From a virus: DNA of 42,323 bases. Shown here one piece after another: positions 12,810 through 20,059 of this stretch (positions are counted from its first letter, which is position 1; the number at the start of each line of letters is the position of its first letter). A model generated the notes under the pieces. That model was not told the origin of the DNA. It was given only the letters and a program-made list of their open reading frames with translations, and made no database searches. A program made the translations under genes and the position numbers. Where the stretch lies: the IMG/VR virus record IMGVR_UViG_3300021140_000012, positions 1-42,323 of that record; one strand, 5' to 3'.

Positions 12810-12814
12810 CCACA

Positions 12815-12877
12815 CCTCTCGCGCCTTGGGATGTGTGAACTAGGTTGCGGATTACCCTAGACTTCCAACGAAAATCC
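12815..12877 (+). other. intergenic hairpins with alternative pairings, stem-loop ahead of the next promoter
   Basis: CACAC/GTGTG, CTAGG/CCTAG and CGGATT/AATCCG can form; the last two exclude each other. The CGGATT/AATCCG stem is followed by ACTTTACTTTTT, so it can work as a terminator whose tail is the -35 box at 12881. Confidence 0.5.
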
Positions 12878-12880
12878 GAC

Positions 12881-12909
12881 TTTACTTTTTCACATTCCAA
12901 GTTTATAAT
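12881..12909 (+). promoter_or_regulatory. sigma70-type promoter with stem-loop
   Basis: TTTACT (12881-12886) and TATAAT (12904-12909) are 17 bp apart, directly after the hairpin. Confidence 0.85.
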
Positions 12910-12938
12910 AATATTTCTTACAATAATCGGAGACGTTT

Positions 12939-13175
12939 ATGGATTCTTGGACCAACGGATATTATCACGACCCTGCCGGTAGAATTCTAGGTTCTATTGT
13001 TTTATATGGCGATAAGTATAAAGCAATGGTAGATAACCTTTTCATTGGATGGTTTATCTCTGAAGATCATGCTAAAGTTGCTGTAGAATCGGCTCATAGA
13101 GATGGAATTCCTTCTAATCCGATAGAAAGATCTATCAAAGCCCAATATACAGGAGCAAAATATGCAACAAACTGA
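12939..13175 (+). CDS. hypothetical protein, 78 aa
   Basis: It starts MDSWTNGYYHDPAGRILGSIVLYGDKYKAMVDNLFIGWFISEDHAKVAVE. The strand-rich start and following helix look like small phage proteins that repeat a host-protein modulating fold, but I recognise no family. First gene behind the promoter at 12881-12909; its end overlaps the next gene. Confidence 0.65.
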   Translation: MDSWTNGYYHDPAGRILGSIVLYGDKYKAMVDNLFIGWFISEDHAKVAVESAHRDGIPSNPIERSIKAQYTGAKYATN

Positions 13176-13356
13176 TTCTTTATTGAAAGGTTTTTTACTG
13201 TTAGTTTTTATATTTGCTAATTCTTGGGTTGCTTACCAAATTGGTAAACAATCTACAGTAACGAAGGTAGAAATGATTCTTGATGCGGAACATTCCGTAT
13301 CTACTGATAATATTTCAATCGAAGACGTTAAACTAGAAATTTCAAAATTGAGGTAA
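13162..13356 (+). CDS. membrane-anchored small protein, 64 aa
   Basis: MQQTDSLLKGFLLLVFIFANSWVAYQIGKQ gives one N-terminal membrane helix; the rest is an acidic soluble tail with a helix (IEDVKLEISKLR). It likely anchors in the inner membrane with the tail outside. It overlaps the gene upstream by 14 bases. Confidence 0.6.
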   Translation: MQQTDSLLKGFLLLVFIFANSWVAYQIGKQSTVTKVEMILDAEHSVSTDNISIEDVKLEISKLR

Positions 13357-13357
13357 T

Positions 13358-13546
13358 ATGGGAATTCTAAAGCCAATTTCTGACGATGTTGATCAACTGG
13401 TCCAAGCAGGGTTTGACGATTATTATATTTGTAAATCTGTCGGGGTAGATTTTCCGGTATTAGAATATATCATTAAACATTTTCGTAAACAGTACAATAA
13501 GCAACCTACAATAAATATTAAGGAAGTTTATAAACCAGGAGACTAA
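13358..13546 (+). CDS. hypothetical protein, 62 aa, possible HTH
   Basis: It reads MGILKPISDDVDQLVQAGFDDYYICKSVGVDFPVLEYIIKHFRKQYNK. The part GFDDYYICKSVGVDFPVLEYIIKHFR has the helix-turn-helix rhythm of small recombinase-like or sigma-like DNA-binding domains: a helix, a G-V turn and a second helix with basic residues. That is a suggestion only. It follows the gene upstream by 1 base. Confidence 0.55.
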   Translation: MGILKPISDDVDQLVQAGFDDYYICKSVGVDFPVLEYIIKHFRKQYNKQPTINIKEVYKPGD

Positions 13547-13547
13547 T

Positions 13548-13781
13548 ATGGTTACAATAGAAATTAGTTGGGAAGAAATTAAGTTTTTTATTGCTCTTTG
13601 TGTTGCTGGTGGGGTTTATGGATATTATGTCTATAATAGGGGTTTGAAAAAAGGTTGGGATAATGCCATATATTCTCTTGAGGACGCAGGCGTTTTATAT
13701 GTTGATGAAGATGGTGATGTTTGTAGAGTTTCAGATCAAGAGTTCGAAAGTTATCAAGAAAGTATGGGATATTCTGAATAG
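13548..13781 (+). CDS. membrane-anchored acidic protein, 77 aa
   Basis: After MVTIEISWEEI there is a hydrophobic helix (IKFFIALCVAGGVYGYYVY), then KKGWDNAIYSLEDAGVLYVDEDGDVCRVSDQEFESYQ, an acidic tail of strand-turn-helix type. No family is recognised. Confidence 0.6.
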   Translation: MVTIEISWEEIKFFIALCVAGGVYGYYVYNRGLKKGWDNAIYSLEDAGVLYVDEDGDVCRVSDQEFESYQESMGYSE

Positions 13782-13787
13782 TCGTTT

Positions 13788-13949
13788 ATGATTATTTGCG
13801 TTTGTTCTAATCTAAATGAATCCAAAATGAGAAGTCTTATTAAGTGTAATAAGATTAAGTCTGTCAGAGAATTCCATAAATTACAACTTTGCTGTAATTG
13901 TGGGAAATGCTACAAAGACGTTCAGAAAATATTGAAAGAAAATGAATAA
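13788..13949 (+). CDS. Bfd-like [2Fe-2S] ferredoxin, 53 aa
   Basis: The sequence MIICVCSNLNESKMRSLIK begins like bacterioferritin-associated ferredoxin (M-x-C-x-C), and the C-terminal CCNCGKCYKDVQKILKE matches its C-x-x-C-[GK]-x-x end. Five or six cysteines (4, 6, 20, 35, 36, 38, 41) could hold a 2Fe-2S cluster. Host Bfd releases iron from ferritin; the phage copy may help mobilise iron or act as a redox partner. Size fits the 60-residue family. It is too short for most gene callers. Confidence 0.72.
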   Translation: MIICVCSNLNESKMRSLIKCNKIKSVREFHKLQLCCNCGKCYKDVQKILKENE

Positions 13950-14106
13950 AATTTATACAAGAAAAGTCGAATATGATTTTGAGGGCTATGCTATAATAGA
14001 GATTCCTGAAGAGATTTGTGAAGAGTTAGATTTACATCTAGGAGATGTTTTAGTTTATGAAATTAAGGCGGATTCTGTTATTTTGAGAAAGCGATTGGAA
14101 TATTAG
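13942..14106 (+). CDS. AbrB/MazE-like swapped-hairpin protein, 54 aa
   Basis: It reads MNKIYTRKVEYDFEGYAIIEIPEEICEELDLHLGDVLVYEIKADSVILRK. The pattern of strand, IPEEICEELDLHLGD and a final strand with VILRK is the SpoVT/AbrB hairpin used by antitoxins and transition-state regulators. It overlaps the Bfd-like gene by 8 bases. It could regulate transcription; no toxin gene is next to it. It may pair with a host toxin, which is inference. Confidence 0.65.
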   Translation: MNKIYTRKVEYDFEGYAIIEIPEEICEELDLHLGDVLVYEIKADSVILRKRLEY

Positions 14107-14116
14107 GAGTTGTATT

Positions 14117-14401
14117 ATGCCAAAATATATTGTGACTGCTATTTCGCAGTTTCGAATGAACTACGTTGTGGAATGTAAGAATGAAGAACACGCTTTAGAT
14201 ACTGTTTCTATGGAAGAGGTTCAGCAGGAGTTTTCTCAATTACATCTTGGGGAAACTATTGTCTCTTCCAGAAGAATTTCTGATGAAGAATATCTAGAGT
14301 TGTTTGATAAGGAAAACTCCTATTTAACTTCTTGGTCTGATGAACAAAAGTTTCAATTTGTTCATCAGGTTGATTATCCAGAAGATTGGGAATTCTCCTG
14401 A
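14117..14401 (+). CDS. hypothetical protein, 94 aa, strand-helix
   Basis: It starts MPKYIVTAISQFRMNYVVECKNEEHALDTVSMEEVQ, the pattern of small phage proteins with a ferredoxin-like fold in which a YIV strand is followed by an E-E-A helix. It has an acidic C-terminus. The stop overlaps the start of the next gene. Confidence 0.65.
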   Translation: MPKYIVTAISQFRMNYVVECKNEEHALDTVSMEEVQQEFSQLHLGETIVSSRRISDEEYLELFDKENSYLTSWSDEQKFQFVHQVDYPEDWEFS

Positions 14402-14655
14402 TGAGAGATATAGATTGTGTTGATATCATAGCAGAATTGGCCAAAGAATCTTCTAACGAATATCCTATAGATTTTGCTGATTTGTCTATATCTGAATCTG
14501 ATGCTTTTAAATTAATGGCTAGCGAAATTTATGAGAAATTTAACGCCACAAAAGGTACGGATAATGAGAGATTGATTCTATTATCAGCTATAACAACGCT
14601 AACAGTAGAAAATTTCGTTTTGAATTTACGATTGTTGAAACAACATAGAGGTTGA
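14401..14655 (+). CDS. hypothetical protein, 84 aa
   Basis: It begins MRDIDCVDIIAELAKESSNEYPIDFADLSISESDAFKLMASEIYEKF and is acidic and mostly helical. The ATG overlaps the preceding stop (TGATG), so it is preferred to an upstream TTG. No family is recognised; it looks like a typical early phage accessory protein. Confidence 0.6.
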   Translation: MRDIDCVDIIAELAKESSNEYPIDFADLSISESDAFKLMASEIYEKFNATKGTDNERLILLSAITTLTVENFVLNLRLLKQHRG

Positions 14656-14656
14656 T

Positions 14657-14806
14657 ATGTTTGTATTGATGCTAGTATTATCTCTGGGGTATGGTCAAAA
14701 GCAAATTCTATTCCAAGAATTTAGTTCTCTTAATAAATGTCAATTTGCTATATCGGAAATCTCTAAGATTGATATGGTAGAAAAATCTGTCTGTATACAG
14801 AAGTAG
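14657..14806 (+). CDS. small secreted-type protein with two cysteines, 49 aa
   Basis: MFVLMLVLSLGYGQKQIL is a short leader-like hydrophobic segment; the rest has CQFAI and SVCIQK, a pair of cysteines that may form a disulphide in the periplasm. The gene at 38755-38937 has the same layout (hydrophobic start, ESCQKA, FVCLQKK), so the two are probably paralogues. Tight spacing to both neighbours supports the call. Confidence 0.5.
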   Translation: MFVLMLVLSLGYGQKQILFQEFSSLNKCQFAISEISKIDMVEKSVCIQK

Positions 14807-14813
14807 GTTCATT

Positions 14814-14993
14814 ATGGAAAAGTATTTGATAGATAAAGTTTCGCAATTTACTCTAGAACAAATATATGATGAATTATATCAAATTAAAAGGGATTTGGAT
14901 TGGCTTGATGATTCAATTTCATTAACAAAAGATCAGCGCCAAATCTATAATGATATCAATACAAGAGTCAAGAAACTTTTAGGTTGCCGATGA
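14814..14993 (+). CDS. hypothetical protein, 59 aa, coiled helix
   Basis: It reads MEKYLIDKVSQFTLEQIYDELYQIKRDLDWLDDSISLTKDQRQIYNDI. A single charged helix with a coiled-coil like repeat suggests a dimer. Its stop lies beside the next promoter's -35 box. Confidence 0.5.
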   Translation: MEKYLIDKVSQFTLEQIYDELYQIKRDLDWLDDSISLTKDQRQIYNDINTRVKKLLGCR

Positions 14994-14994
14994 C

Positions 14995-15023
14995 TTTACT
15001 TTGTACCGCTCTTACGGTATAAT
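14995..15023 (+). promoter_or_regulatory. sigma70-type promoter
   Basis: TTTACT (14995-15000) and TATAAT (15018-15023) are 17 bp apart. The spacer holds an inverted repeat TACCG/CGGTA, possibly an operator. Confidence 0.8.
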
Positions 15024-15056
15024 ACTTTTGTAGTTGAATTTTGTGAGATTTTTAAT

Positions 15057-15410
15057 ATGAAATTGACAAAAAAAGATCTAGAAAGTCTGGTGGTATTCAA
15101 TAAAAACCAAAAGCGAATTGGTGAACCTAAACTAACTCCTGAAGAATACCTTTTTTACCTGTACGGCAAGGGTTTTAAACATTTACAGGTAAAAAAAGAA
15201 AAGAAAAAGCTGAAATCTCTTGATATTCCAAACTGGGCGACCGACCACCGAAATATTGTTTCGGTTACTTCGGATCATATCGCTACAAAACCAAACGAAG
15301 AATATAAGAAAGAAGTTTCTAAGAAATATCCTGTTGCACTAGCCTACAATAAAGGAAATTATCAAGTATTATTGCCTTCTGAAATCCAACACGCAGGAAG
15401 AAAAGTATGA
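15057..15410 (+). CDS. conserved phage protein, 117 aa
   Basis: It is basic at the N-terminus (LTKKDLESLVVFNKNQKRIGEPKLTPEEYLFYLYGKGFK) with a basic stretch VKKEKKKLKSLDIPNWATDHRNIVSVTSDHIATKP in the middle. Such proteins are seen in many phages without a known function; the charge suggests nucleic-acid contact. Its stop overlaps the next start. Confidence 0.6.
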   Translation: MKLTKKDLESLVVFNKNQKRIGEPKLTPEEYLFYLYGKGFKHLQVKKEKKKLKSLDIPNWATDHRNIVSVTSDHIATKPNEEYKKEVSKKYPVALAYNKGNYQVLLPSEIQHAGRKV

Positions 15411-15640
15411 ATGTAAAAGAGTTGATTGTAGTATTATCAGGATTTGATCCTGAAGCGATAGTTGTTGTTAATGGATATGAAGGTGGATATACTGAAGATA
15501 TTGGTGTATCTGAAAAAGAAATTTATTTAAATGTTTACGATGAATGGTATTATGGAAAACATGGAGATGCCTTTGATATTTCCTATGGAAAAGAAGGTCT
15601 TTCTTTTGAAAAAGCAAATGCTGTGATTATATCGAGGTAA
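15407..15640 (+). CDS. hypothetical protein, 77 aa
   Basis: It reads MNVKELIVVLSGFDPEAIVVVNGYEGGYTEDIGVSEKEIYLNVY. The pattern of a short helix, a V-V-V strand and a GYEGG turn resembles a small phage protein family with the fold seen in many early genes. Acidic; function unknown. Confidence 0.6.
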   Translation: MNVKELIVVLSGFDPEAIVVVNGYEGGYTEDIGVSEKEIYLNVYDEWYYGKHGDAFDISYGKEGLSFEKANAVIISR

Positions 15641-15642
15641 GT

Positions 15643-15840
15643 ATGGATATGGCTAAGGCTATTGTTATTACGATTGCTTGTTTTTTCATTTCTCTTTTTG
15701 TTGCTTTTTTGTTGATTAACGATAACAGTTATATTATTATAAAATCTGAATGGAATTGTACTAAATCTTTGATACTTGACAATAATAATGTTGATCAAGT
15801 TACTTGTATTGAATATAGAAAGGTAACTGATAATGAATAA
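15643..15840 (+). CDS. membrane-anchored small protein, 65 aa
   Basis: MDMAKAIVITIACFFISLFVAFLLIND is a single N-terminal helix; the tail EWNCTKSLILDNNNVDQVTCIEYRK carries two cysteines likely to pair in the periplasm. The layout repeats in several genes of this window (30490, 32548, 40253). Confidence 0.6.
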   Translation: MDMAKAIVITIACFFISLFVAFLLINDNSYIIIKSEWNCTKSLILDNNNVDQVTCIEYRKVTDNE

Positions 15841-16087
15841 AGAATTAAATACTTTACTGAACACAACTGTTGATGGAACTGGTAATAACTATAATCTTTA
15901 TTTTGAAATAAAAGATTCGTCAATTCCTGATTATGTAGATATTAACTTTTATTCTACGTTGAGTTCTGCTAAGAATCCTTCAGCAACTCAAGATAAGTGG
16001 AAAACTACTTTGCCTCTCGAAAGTATCGATGAGTTATCAGATACTTTGATAGAATATCTAAGAACTAAGGTAATGGAAAAGATATGA
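15833..16087 (+). CDS. hypothetical protein, 84 aa
   Basis: It starts MNKELNTLLNTTVDGTGNNYNLYFEIKDSS and has predicted strands then a C-terminal acidic helix (SIDELSDTLIEYLRTKVME). It overlaps the gene upstream by 8 bases and the next by 4. Confidence 0.55.
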   Translation: MNKELNTLLNTTVDGTGNNYNLYFEIKDSSIPDYVDINFYSTLSSAKNPSATQDKWKTTLPLESIDELSDTLIEYLRTKVMEKI

Positions 16088-16305
16088 TTCTAAATTCCCA
16101 AGATTTGAAAAATATTTTCAATGATTCCAATAACAATAAAGAATACGAAGTATTGGTTTATACATCTTTTAATCATTATCCTATCAATAATATAATCAAA
16201 GATGGTAATAAGATTTATATTATTACAGAAGAAATTGGTGGAACTTTGGTTAATGAAGGTAAAGAAGAAATTGAAGAAACTAATGATGGACCTATGATTG
16301 CGTGA
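16084..16305 (+). CDS. hypothetical protein, 73 aa, acidic
   Basis: It reads MILNSQDLKNIFNDSNNNKEYEVLVYTSFNHYPINNIIKDGNKIYIITEE and ends with an acidic, disordered tail (NEGKEEIEETNDGP). The fold looks like strands joined by turns. It overlaps its neighbour by ATGA. Confidence 0.55.
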   Translation: MILNSQDLKNIFNDSNNNKEYEVLVYTSFNHYPINNIIKDGNKIYIITEEIGGTLVNEGKEEIEETNDGPMIA

Positions 16306-16311
16306 GGTAAT

Positions 16312-16476
16312 ATGTCTAAAATTGTTGAATATAAAATTATTATGGTTGAAAATTATGCAGAACTGCAAGATGACGTAAATAAGTATATCAAAGAAGGTTG
16401 GCAACCTTATGGTAATTTTTTCTTAACTGAAAATTATCTAATAATTCAACCTATGGCGAAATATGAGGAAGAATAA
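16312..16476 (+). CDS. DUF1737-like small protein, 54 aa
   Basis: The pattern YKIIMVENYAELQDDVNKYIKEGWQPYGNFFLTENYLIIQPMAKY matches the DUF1737 style: a strand, a helix L-x-x-x-V-N-x-x-I-x-E-G-W-x-P and a final Q-x-M strand. These small proteins are common in phages and bacteria without a firm role. The stop overlaps the next start by one base. Confidence 0.65.
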   Translation: MSKIVEYKIIMVENYAELQDDVNKYIKEGWQPYGNFFLTENYLIIQPMAKYEEE

Positions 16477-16775
16477 TGATAACAGCTGAAAAGGCGAAAG
16501 AACTAACAAAACGAGCAATTTTTAATAATATTGACGAGCAACTCCGATACGTTTTTGAAGATATCAGAGATGCAGCATTAGATGGTAAGAAAGAATTTAT
16601 TATTGATAATTATAGATGTACCAAAGAAAGTTATAGTCCTTATATTTGGTTGCTTGGACCTAGAAGTAATTCTTCGGATTGGCAAAAGGTAGAGAAAGTG
16701 ATCAAGGATCAAGGATTTAATGTCAAATATTATCTAATCCGTCAAGGTGAAGATTATGTTTCTATTACTTGGTAA
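16476..16775 (+). CDS. hypothetical protein, 99 aa
   Basis: It begins MITAEKAKELTKRAIFNNIDEQLRYVFEDIRDAALDGKKEFIIDNY. An A-K-E-L-T helix, a long helix and then a WQKVEKVIKDQGFNVKYYLIRQGEDYVSITW segment look like the small phage/prophage protein family with V-I-x-x-L-x-x-x-G-F-x-V near the C-terminus. No function is known. Confidence 0.65.
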   Translation: MITAEKAKELTKRAIFNNIDEQLRYVFEDIRDAALDGKKEFIIDNYRCTKESYSPYIWLLGPRSNSSDWQKVEKVIKDQGFNVKYYLIRQGEDYVSITW

Positions 16776-16778
16776 TAT

Positions 16779-16898
16779 ATGAGAGCGTTATTTTTTGTAT
16801 TGATATTTTCTCTTGTTGCTGGTTGTATATACAGAGAAAATTGCCCTCATCATAAAAACTTACCCAAAGGTCGTCAGTGTGATACTTTTCTTTTATAA
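16779..16898 (+). CDS. small lipoprotein, 39 aa
   Basis: MRALFFVLIFSLVAGCIYRENCPHH gives a signal peptide with a good lipobox LVAGC (Cys16). The mature peptide is only 24 residues with two more cysteines. It would be lipidated in the periplasm. The sequence is too short for standard gene calling but the lipobox and spacing are convincing. Confidence 0.6.
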   Translation: MRALFFVLIFSLVAGCIYRENCPHHKNLPKGRQCDTFLL

Positions 16899-16907
16899 TG
16901 GTGTGAT

Positions 16908-17093
16908 ATGAAACTTGGTCTTGGCGTTTTTGGTATTTTACTTGCTGTATATATTATAATTATACCTTGTGGATTTATTTGGTCTATTAATACATTATTT
17001 CAATTAAATATTGAATATGATTTTGAGAATATTGCCGCAGCGTTCTTTCTGCTTTCTGTTCTAAGTCCATATTCAAATTATTCTAAGAAATAA
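16908..17093 (+). CDS. small membrane protein, 61 aa
   Basis: MKLGLGVFGILLAVYIIIIPCGFIWSIN is one long helix; a second hydrophobic part (IAAAFFLLSVLSPY) follows an acidic loop. It probably crosses the membrane twice. Overlaps the next gene by one base. Confidence 0.55.
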   Translation: MKLGLGVFGILLAVYIIIIPCGFIWSINTLFQLNIEYDFENIAAAFFLLSVLSPYSNYSKK

Positions 17094-17236
17094 TGGAATT
17101 TAAAGTAGGAATGAGAGTTATTTGTTATAACTCTTTTAAAGGTAAAATACTCTCGATAGAGAAATCTAATTGCGTTGTCAAGATTGATAGGTCTTGTATG
17201 ATGTTATGTAATTTTGTTTATATGAAACCGGAATAA
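17093..17236 (+). CDS. hypothetical protein, 47 aa, SH3-like
   Basis: It reads MEFKVGMRVICYNSFKGKILSIEKSNCVVKIDRSCMMLCNFVYMKPE. The V-G-M-R-V...G-K-I-x-S-I...V-V-K-I pattern is that of a small KOW/SH3-like barrel. Four cysteines are present. Nucleic-acid or protein binding is possible. Confidence 0.5.
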   Translation: MEFKVGMRVICYNSFKGKILSIEKSNCVVKIDRSCMMLCNFVYMKPE

Positions 17237-17237
17237 T

Positions 17238-18068
17238 ATGAGAAACAGATATTGGTCAAACGGGAAATTCGCTAATTGGGTAAGAGGTACTCCTCAACCA
17301 GAATGCGGAACTTCTAAAGAATGGCGAGATTGGAAGCAAACTGCTAAAACGAAACATCCATTTCGATATTGGCTTGCTGAAACTGCTCTTGATAAGATTC
17401 AAGACTTTATTATGTATCCTATTGATAAACTCTATTCTGTGAAATATTGGTTAGTTAATAGATTTGTAACCAAAACTCATCAACTCACGTCCAATTTGAA
17501 AAAAGGTGAATGGCACGAACTAGATGAAAGAATTCTTCATTGTTTATTTGATGAGCTTGTGAATTTTGTCGAGGTGGAAGTTGCATGGAAAAATATCATT
17601 TGCGATGAAGCTTCTGCAGTAAAATATAATGCGCCTTGGCATTCAAAAGGTTGGTTTAAGAGCAGAACTTGGAGAAATGCTCAATCTGGTCTAGATTATC
17701 TTGATTGGGAAACTACTCTTATCAAAGACGAATCTTGGGGATTAAGTAAAGATGATCCAGAATATGGTCAACCTACTGAACAATCTCTGAAAGCTCAAGA
17801 AATCTCTGAACTCTACCATTGGTGGAAATTCACCAGACCTAATAGACCCGACCCTTATGAAGTTTCTGGGTGGAACGCCCGTTACGAAACAAAAACCAAT
17901 AGCGGCGATAGCCTTTGGGATTATATGTGTACACCAGAAACCGAAGAAGAAAAATTAGAAACCAGAAGGGTTCATGATCTTATGAATAAAATCGAGGAGG
18001 ATTATTTTCAAGAAGATGAAGAAATGTTGATAAAACTTATTCGTCTGCGTAGATCCCTCTGGACTTGA
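17238..18068 (+). CDS. conserved phage protein, 276 aa
   Basis: Tryptophan-rich and conserved in many large phages: FANWVRGTPQPECGTSKEWRDW, PFRYWLAETALDKIQDFIMYPIDKLYSVKYWLVNRFVTKTHQL, LFDELVNFVEVEVAWK. I recognise this pattern from T4-like and other large phages, always as a protein of unknown function. No catalytic motif is seen. The stop codon is in the -35 region of the promoter at 18065-18093. Confidence 0.75.
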   Translation: MRNRYWSNGKFANWVRGTPQPECGTSKEWRDWKQTAKTKHPFRYWLAETALDKIQDFIMYPIDKLYSVKYWLVNRFVTKTHQLTSNLKKGEWHELDERILHCLFDELVNFVEVEVAWKNIICDEASAVKYNAPWHSKGWFKSRTWRNAQSGLDYLDWETTLIKDESWGLSKDDPEYGQPTEQSLKAQEISELYHWWKFTRPNRPDPYEVSGWNARYETKTNSGDSLWDYMCTPETEEEKLETRRVHDLMNKIEEDYFQEDEEMLIKLIRLRRSLWT

Positions 18069-18093
18069 CTTTTTCTCAAGACTGTAGTATGAT
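18065..18093 (+). promoter_or_regulatory. sigma70-type promoter of the RNA repair operon
   Basis: TTGACT (18065-18070) and TATGAT (18088-18093) are 17 bp apart. The stop codon TGA of the gene upstream is inside the -35 box. Confidence 0.85.
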
Positions 18094-18119
18094 TTACTTT
18101 CTGTTTAAGGAGCGTAAAT

Positions 18120-19052
18120 ATGTTACAGTCACAACTCAAAGAATATGTAGAAAACAATTCTAATCTTGTTCAGATGAAAAAATCTGAATCCCATACTGAT
18201 TTATTTGTATTAAAATATAAAAGAAAAGTCTTTTTTGATGGGCTTTGGAATCGTTATCTTGAAAAGTGTCGTGGTCTGGTAGTAGATAAAGATTTCAACA
18301 TTATTGTTCATCCTTTCGATAAAATCTATAATTACGGAATAGAAAAGAACTCTTCAGTATTATCTGATGATGAAAAGGTCTTAGCAATCAAGAAGTATAA
18401 TGGATTTATGGCAACGGCATCAAAGTATAAAGATGGTGTTGTAGTTGCAACTACTGGATCTTTGGATTCTGATTATGCTAAGTTAGCAAGGGAAATGATA
18501 TTAAAAGTAATTCCTGAGAAGAATTTCATTCATAATACTACTTTTATGTTTGAAATTTGTCATTCTTCTGATCCTCATATTATTCCTGAAAAGGAAGGAG
18601 TGTATTTCTTGGGTCAAAGAGATAATGGTTATAATGATAAAATATCTCATTCTACGTCAATTTCCCAGATGGTTGACTATGGATTGGATTGGTATTGTAG
18701 TTCTGAATTTGATCGTGAATATAATATGTTGGGATTGACTATTCCTGTTCCAACTTATACTACTCTAGGTGAATTAAAGGAAAGAGTGAAGAAGGTAAAA
18801 CATGAAGGTTATGTTGCATACACAAAAGATGGGGAATCGTTTAAATTAAAATCTCCATATTACTTGATTAACAAATTGTTTGCTCGTAAGCAAAATATTG
18901 ATTCTTTGTTAAATGGTGACTTGAGTAAGATTGATGAAGAATACTATCCTTTAGTTGAACATATTAAGGAAAACAGAGAAGTATTTTCTGGAATGGATGA
19001 ACAATCTCGATTAAACTTTACTCGTACTTTTTTGGAGAACTATCTTGACTAA
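18120..19052 (+). CDS. RNA ligase, T4 Rnl1-like nucleotidyltransferase
   Basis: This 310-residue protein joins RNA 5'-phosphate and 3'-OH ends using ATP. The covalent site is KYNG (Lys92, the KxxG motif I) in LAIKKYNGFMATAS. FRGLVVD-type sequence (ECRGLVVDKDFNIIVHPFDKIYNYGE-like, about 48-75) precedes it as in phage Rnl1 proteins. Motif III is TFMFEICHSSDPHI (141-154), motif IV EGYVAYT (229-235), motif V FKLKSPYY (241-248). It is followed, with overlap, by a kinase and a phosphatase, so the three form an RNA repair unit, probably against host anticodon nucleases. Confidence 0.88.
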   Translation: MLQSQLKEYVENNSNLVQMKKSESHTDLFVLKYKRKVFFDGLWNRYLEKCRGLVVDKDFNIIVHPFDKIYNYGIEKNSSVLSDDEKVLAIKKYNGFMATASKYKDGVVVATTGSLDSDYAKLAREMILKVIPEKNFIHNTTFMFEICHSSDPHIIPEKEGVYFLGQRDNGYNDKISHSTSISQMVDYGLDWYCSSEFDREYNMLGLTIPVPTYTTLGELKERVKKVKHEGYVAYTKDGESFKLKSPYYLINKLFARKQNIDSLLNGDLSKIDEEYYPLVEHIKENREVFSGMDEQSRLNFTRTFLENYLD

Positions 19053-19461
19053 AAGAATGATTTTAATTCGAGGATTGCCAGGTTCGTCCAAAAGTACACT
19101 TGCTGGCGATATGAGTTTTGCATATCCTTTTTCTGAGCATTTTGAAGCAGATATGTATTTTATAGATTCGGATGGTAATTATAATTTTGATGCTTCAAAA
19201 CTTAGACAAGCTCATAAGTGGTGTCAAGAACAAACTGATAGAGTGTTAGCTGAAGGTGAAATGGTAGTTGTATCCAATACCTTCACAACCAAGAAAGAAC
19301 TAAAACCTTATTTTGAACTTGCTAAGAAGTATAATATCATTCCAACTGTAATTCTTTGTCAGAACAATTTTGGATCAATCCATAATGTTCCAGAAGAAAC
19401 TATAGAAAAAATGAAGCAAAGATTTCAATACGATATTTCAGAATTATTCGAGGTACTATGA
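19045..19461 (+). CDS. P-loop kinase, polynucleotide 5'-kinase-like
   Basis: The P-loop GLPGSSKST (10-18) follows a MILIRG strand, as in the kinase half of T4 polynucleotide kinase. Length is 138 residues, so only the kinase domain is present and the phosphatase half is missing. FEADMYF gives the Asp of the usual D-x(3) position, and MKQRF gives a lid arginine. It would phosphorylate 5'-OH RNA ends. The TTG at 19045 is chosen because GGAG lies 8 bases ahead; ATG at 19057 is too far from it. Overlaps both neighbours. Confidence 0.82.
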   Translation: MTKRMILIRGLPGSSKSTLAGDMSFAYPFSEHFEADMYFIDSDGNYNFDASKLRQAHKWCQEQTDRVLAEGEMVVVSNTFTTKKELKPYFELAKKYNIIPTVILCQNNFGSIHNVPEETIEKMKQRFQYDISELFEVL

Positions 19462-20003
19462 GCATATTCTTTACAAGCGACATTCATGCGTTTCATAAAA
19501 AAATATTAGAATATGAACCTGATGCTCGTCAATTTTCTTCAGTAGAATTGATGAATGATACCATTGTTGAGCGTTGGAATTCTAAAGTTTCTAAGAACGA
19601 TGAAATTTTTATTCTTGGAGATGTTTCTTTTGGAAAACTTAAAGAAACTGTAGATTTCCTAGGACGCCTTAATGGTAAACTTTGTCTCGTATCTGGAAAT
19701 CACGATGTACATTTAACAAAGCATCAAGATTTTATTGATTGTTTTGATGGTAGGGTATTTGATTTGTTAGATCATAAGATTAATGGTAAACACTATGTTA
19801 TGTGTCATTATCCATTAAGAGCATGGAACAAATCACATTACGGATCGATAAACCTATTTGGACACCTCCACAGTAAATGGAAAGGAAATCGTCAACAATT
19901 AAATGTTGGAATGGATTTGTGGAATCTTACTCCATTAGCAATAGAAGAAATTCCATCAATCCTTGAATCCCTACCGGAAGATGAAAATAAAATCTACGCT
20001 TGA
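19458..20003 (+). CDS. metallophosphoesterase
   Basis: This 181-residue calcineurin-type enzyme shows DIH (about 8-10), GDVSFG (about 52-57), GNHD (about 79-82), CHYPLRAW (about 115-122) and GHLH (about 134-137), which together form a two-metal site. In this operon it is well placed to remove 3' or 2',3'-cyclic phosphates, the job done by the missing phosphatase half of T4 Pnkp. That link is inference. It overlaps the kinase by 4 bases; its stop TGA lies inside the next promoter. Confidence 0.88.
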   Translation: MSIFFTSDIHAFHKKILEYEPDARQFSSVELMNDTIVERWNSKVSKNDEIFILGDVSFGKLKETVDFLGRLNGKLCLVSGNHDVHLTKHQDFIDCFDGRVFDLLDHKINGKHYVMCHYPLRAWNKSHYGSINLFGHLHSKWKGNRQQLNVGMDLWNLTPLAIEEIPSILESLPEDENKIYA

Positions 20004-20027
20004 CTTTTTCGCCTGATCAGGTATGAT
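20000..20027 (+). promoter_or_regulatory. sigma70-type promoter cassette
   Basis: TTGACT (20000-20005) and TATGAT (20022-20027) are 16 bp apart. The spacer carries the palindrome CCTGATCAGG. TGA of the gene upstream lies in the -35. Confidence 0.88.
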
Positions 20028-20059
20028 AGTCTTGTTGTTGAAATTTACAGGAGAAAAAA

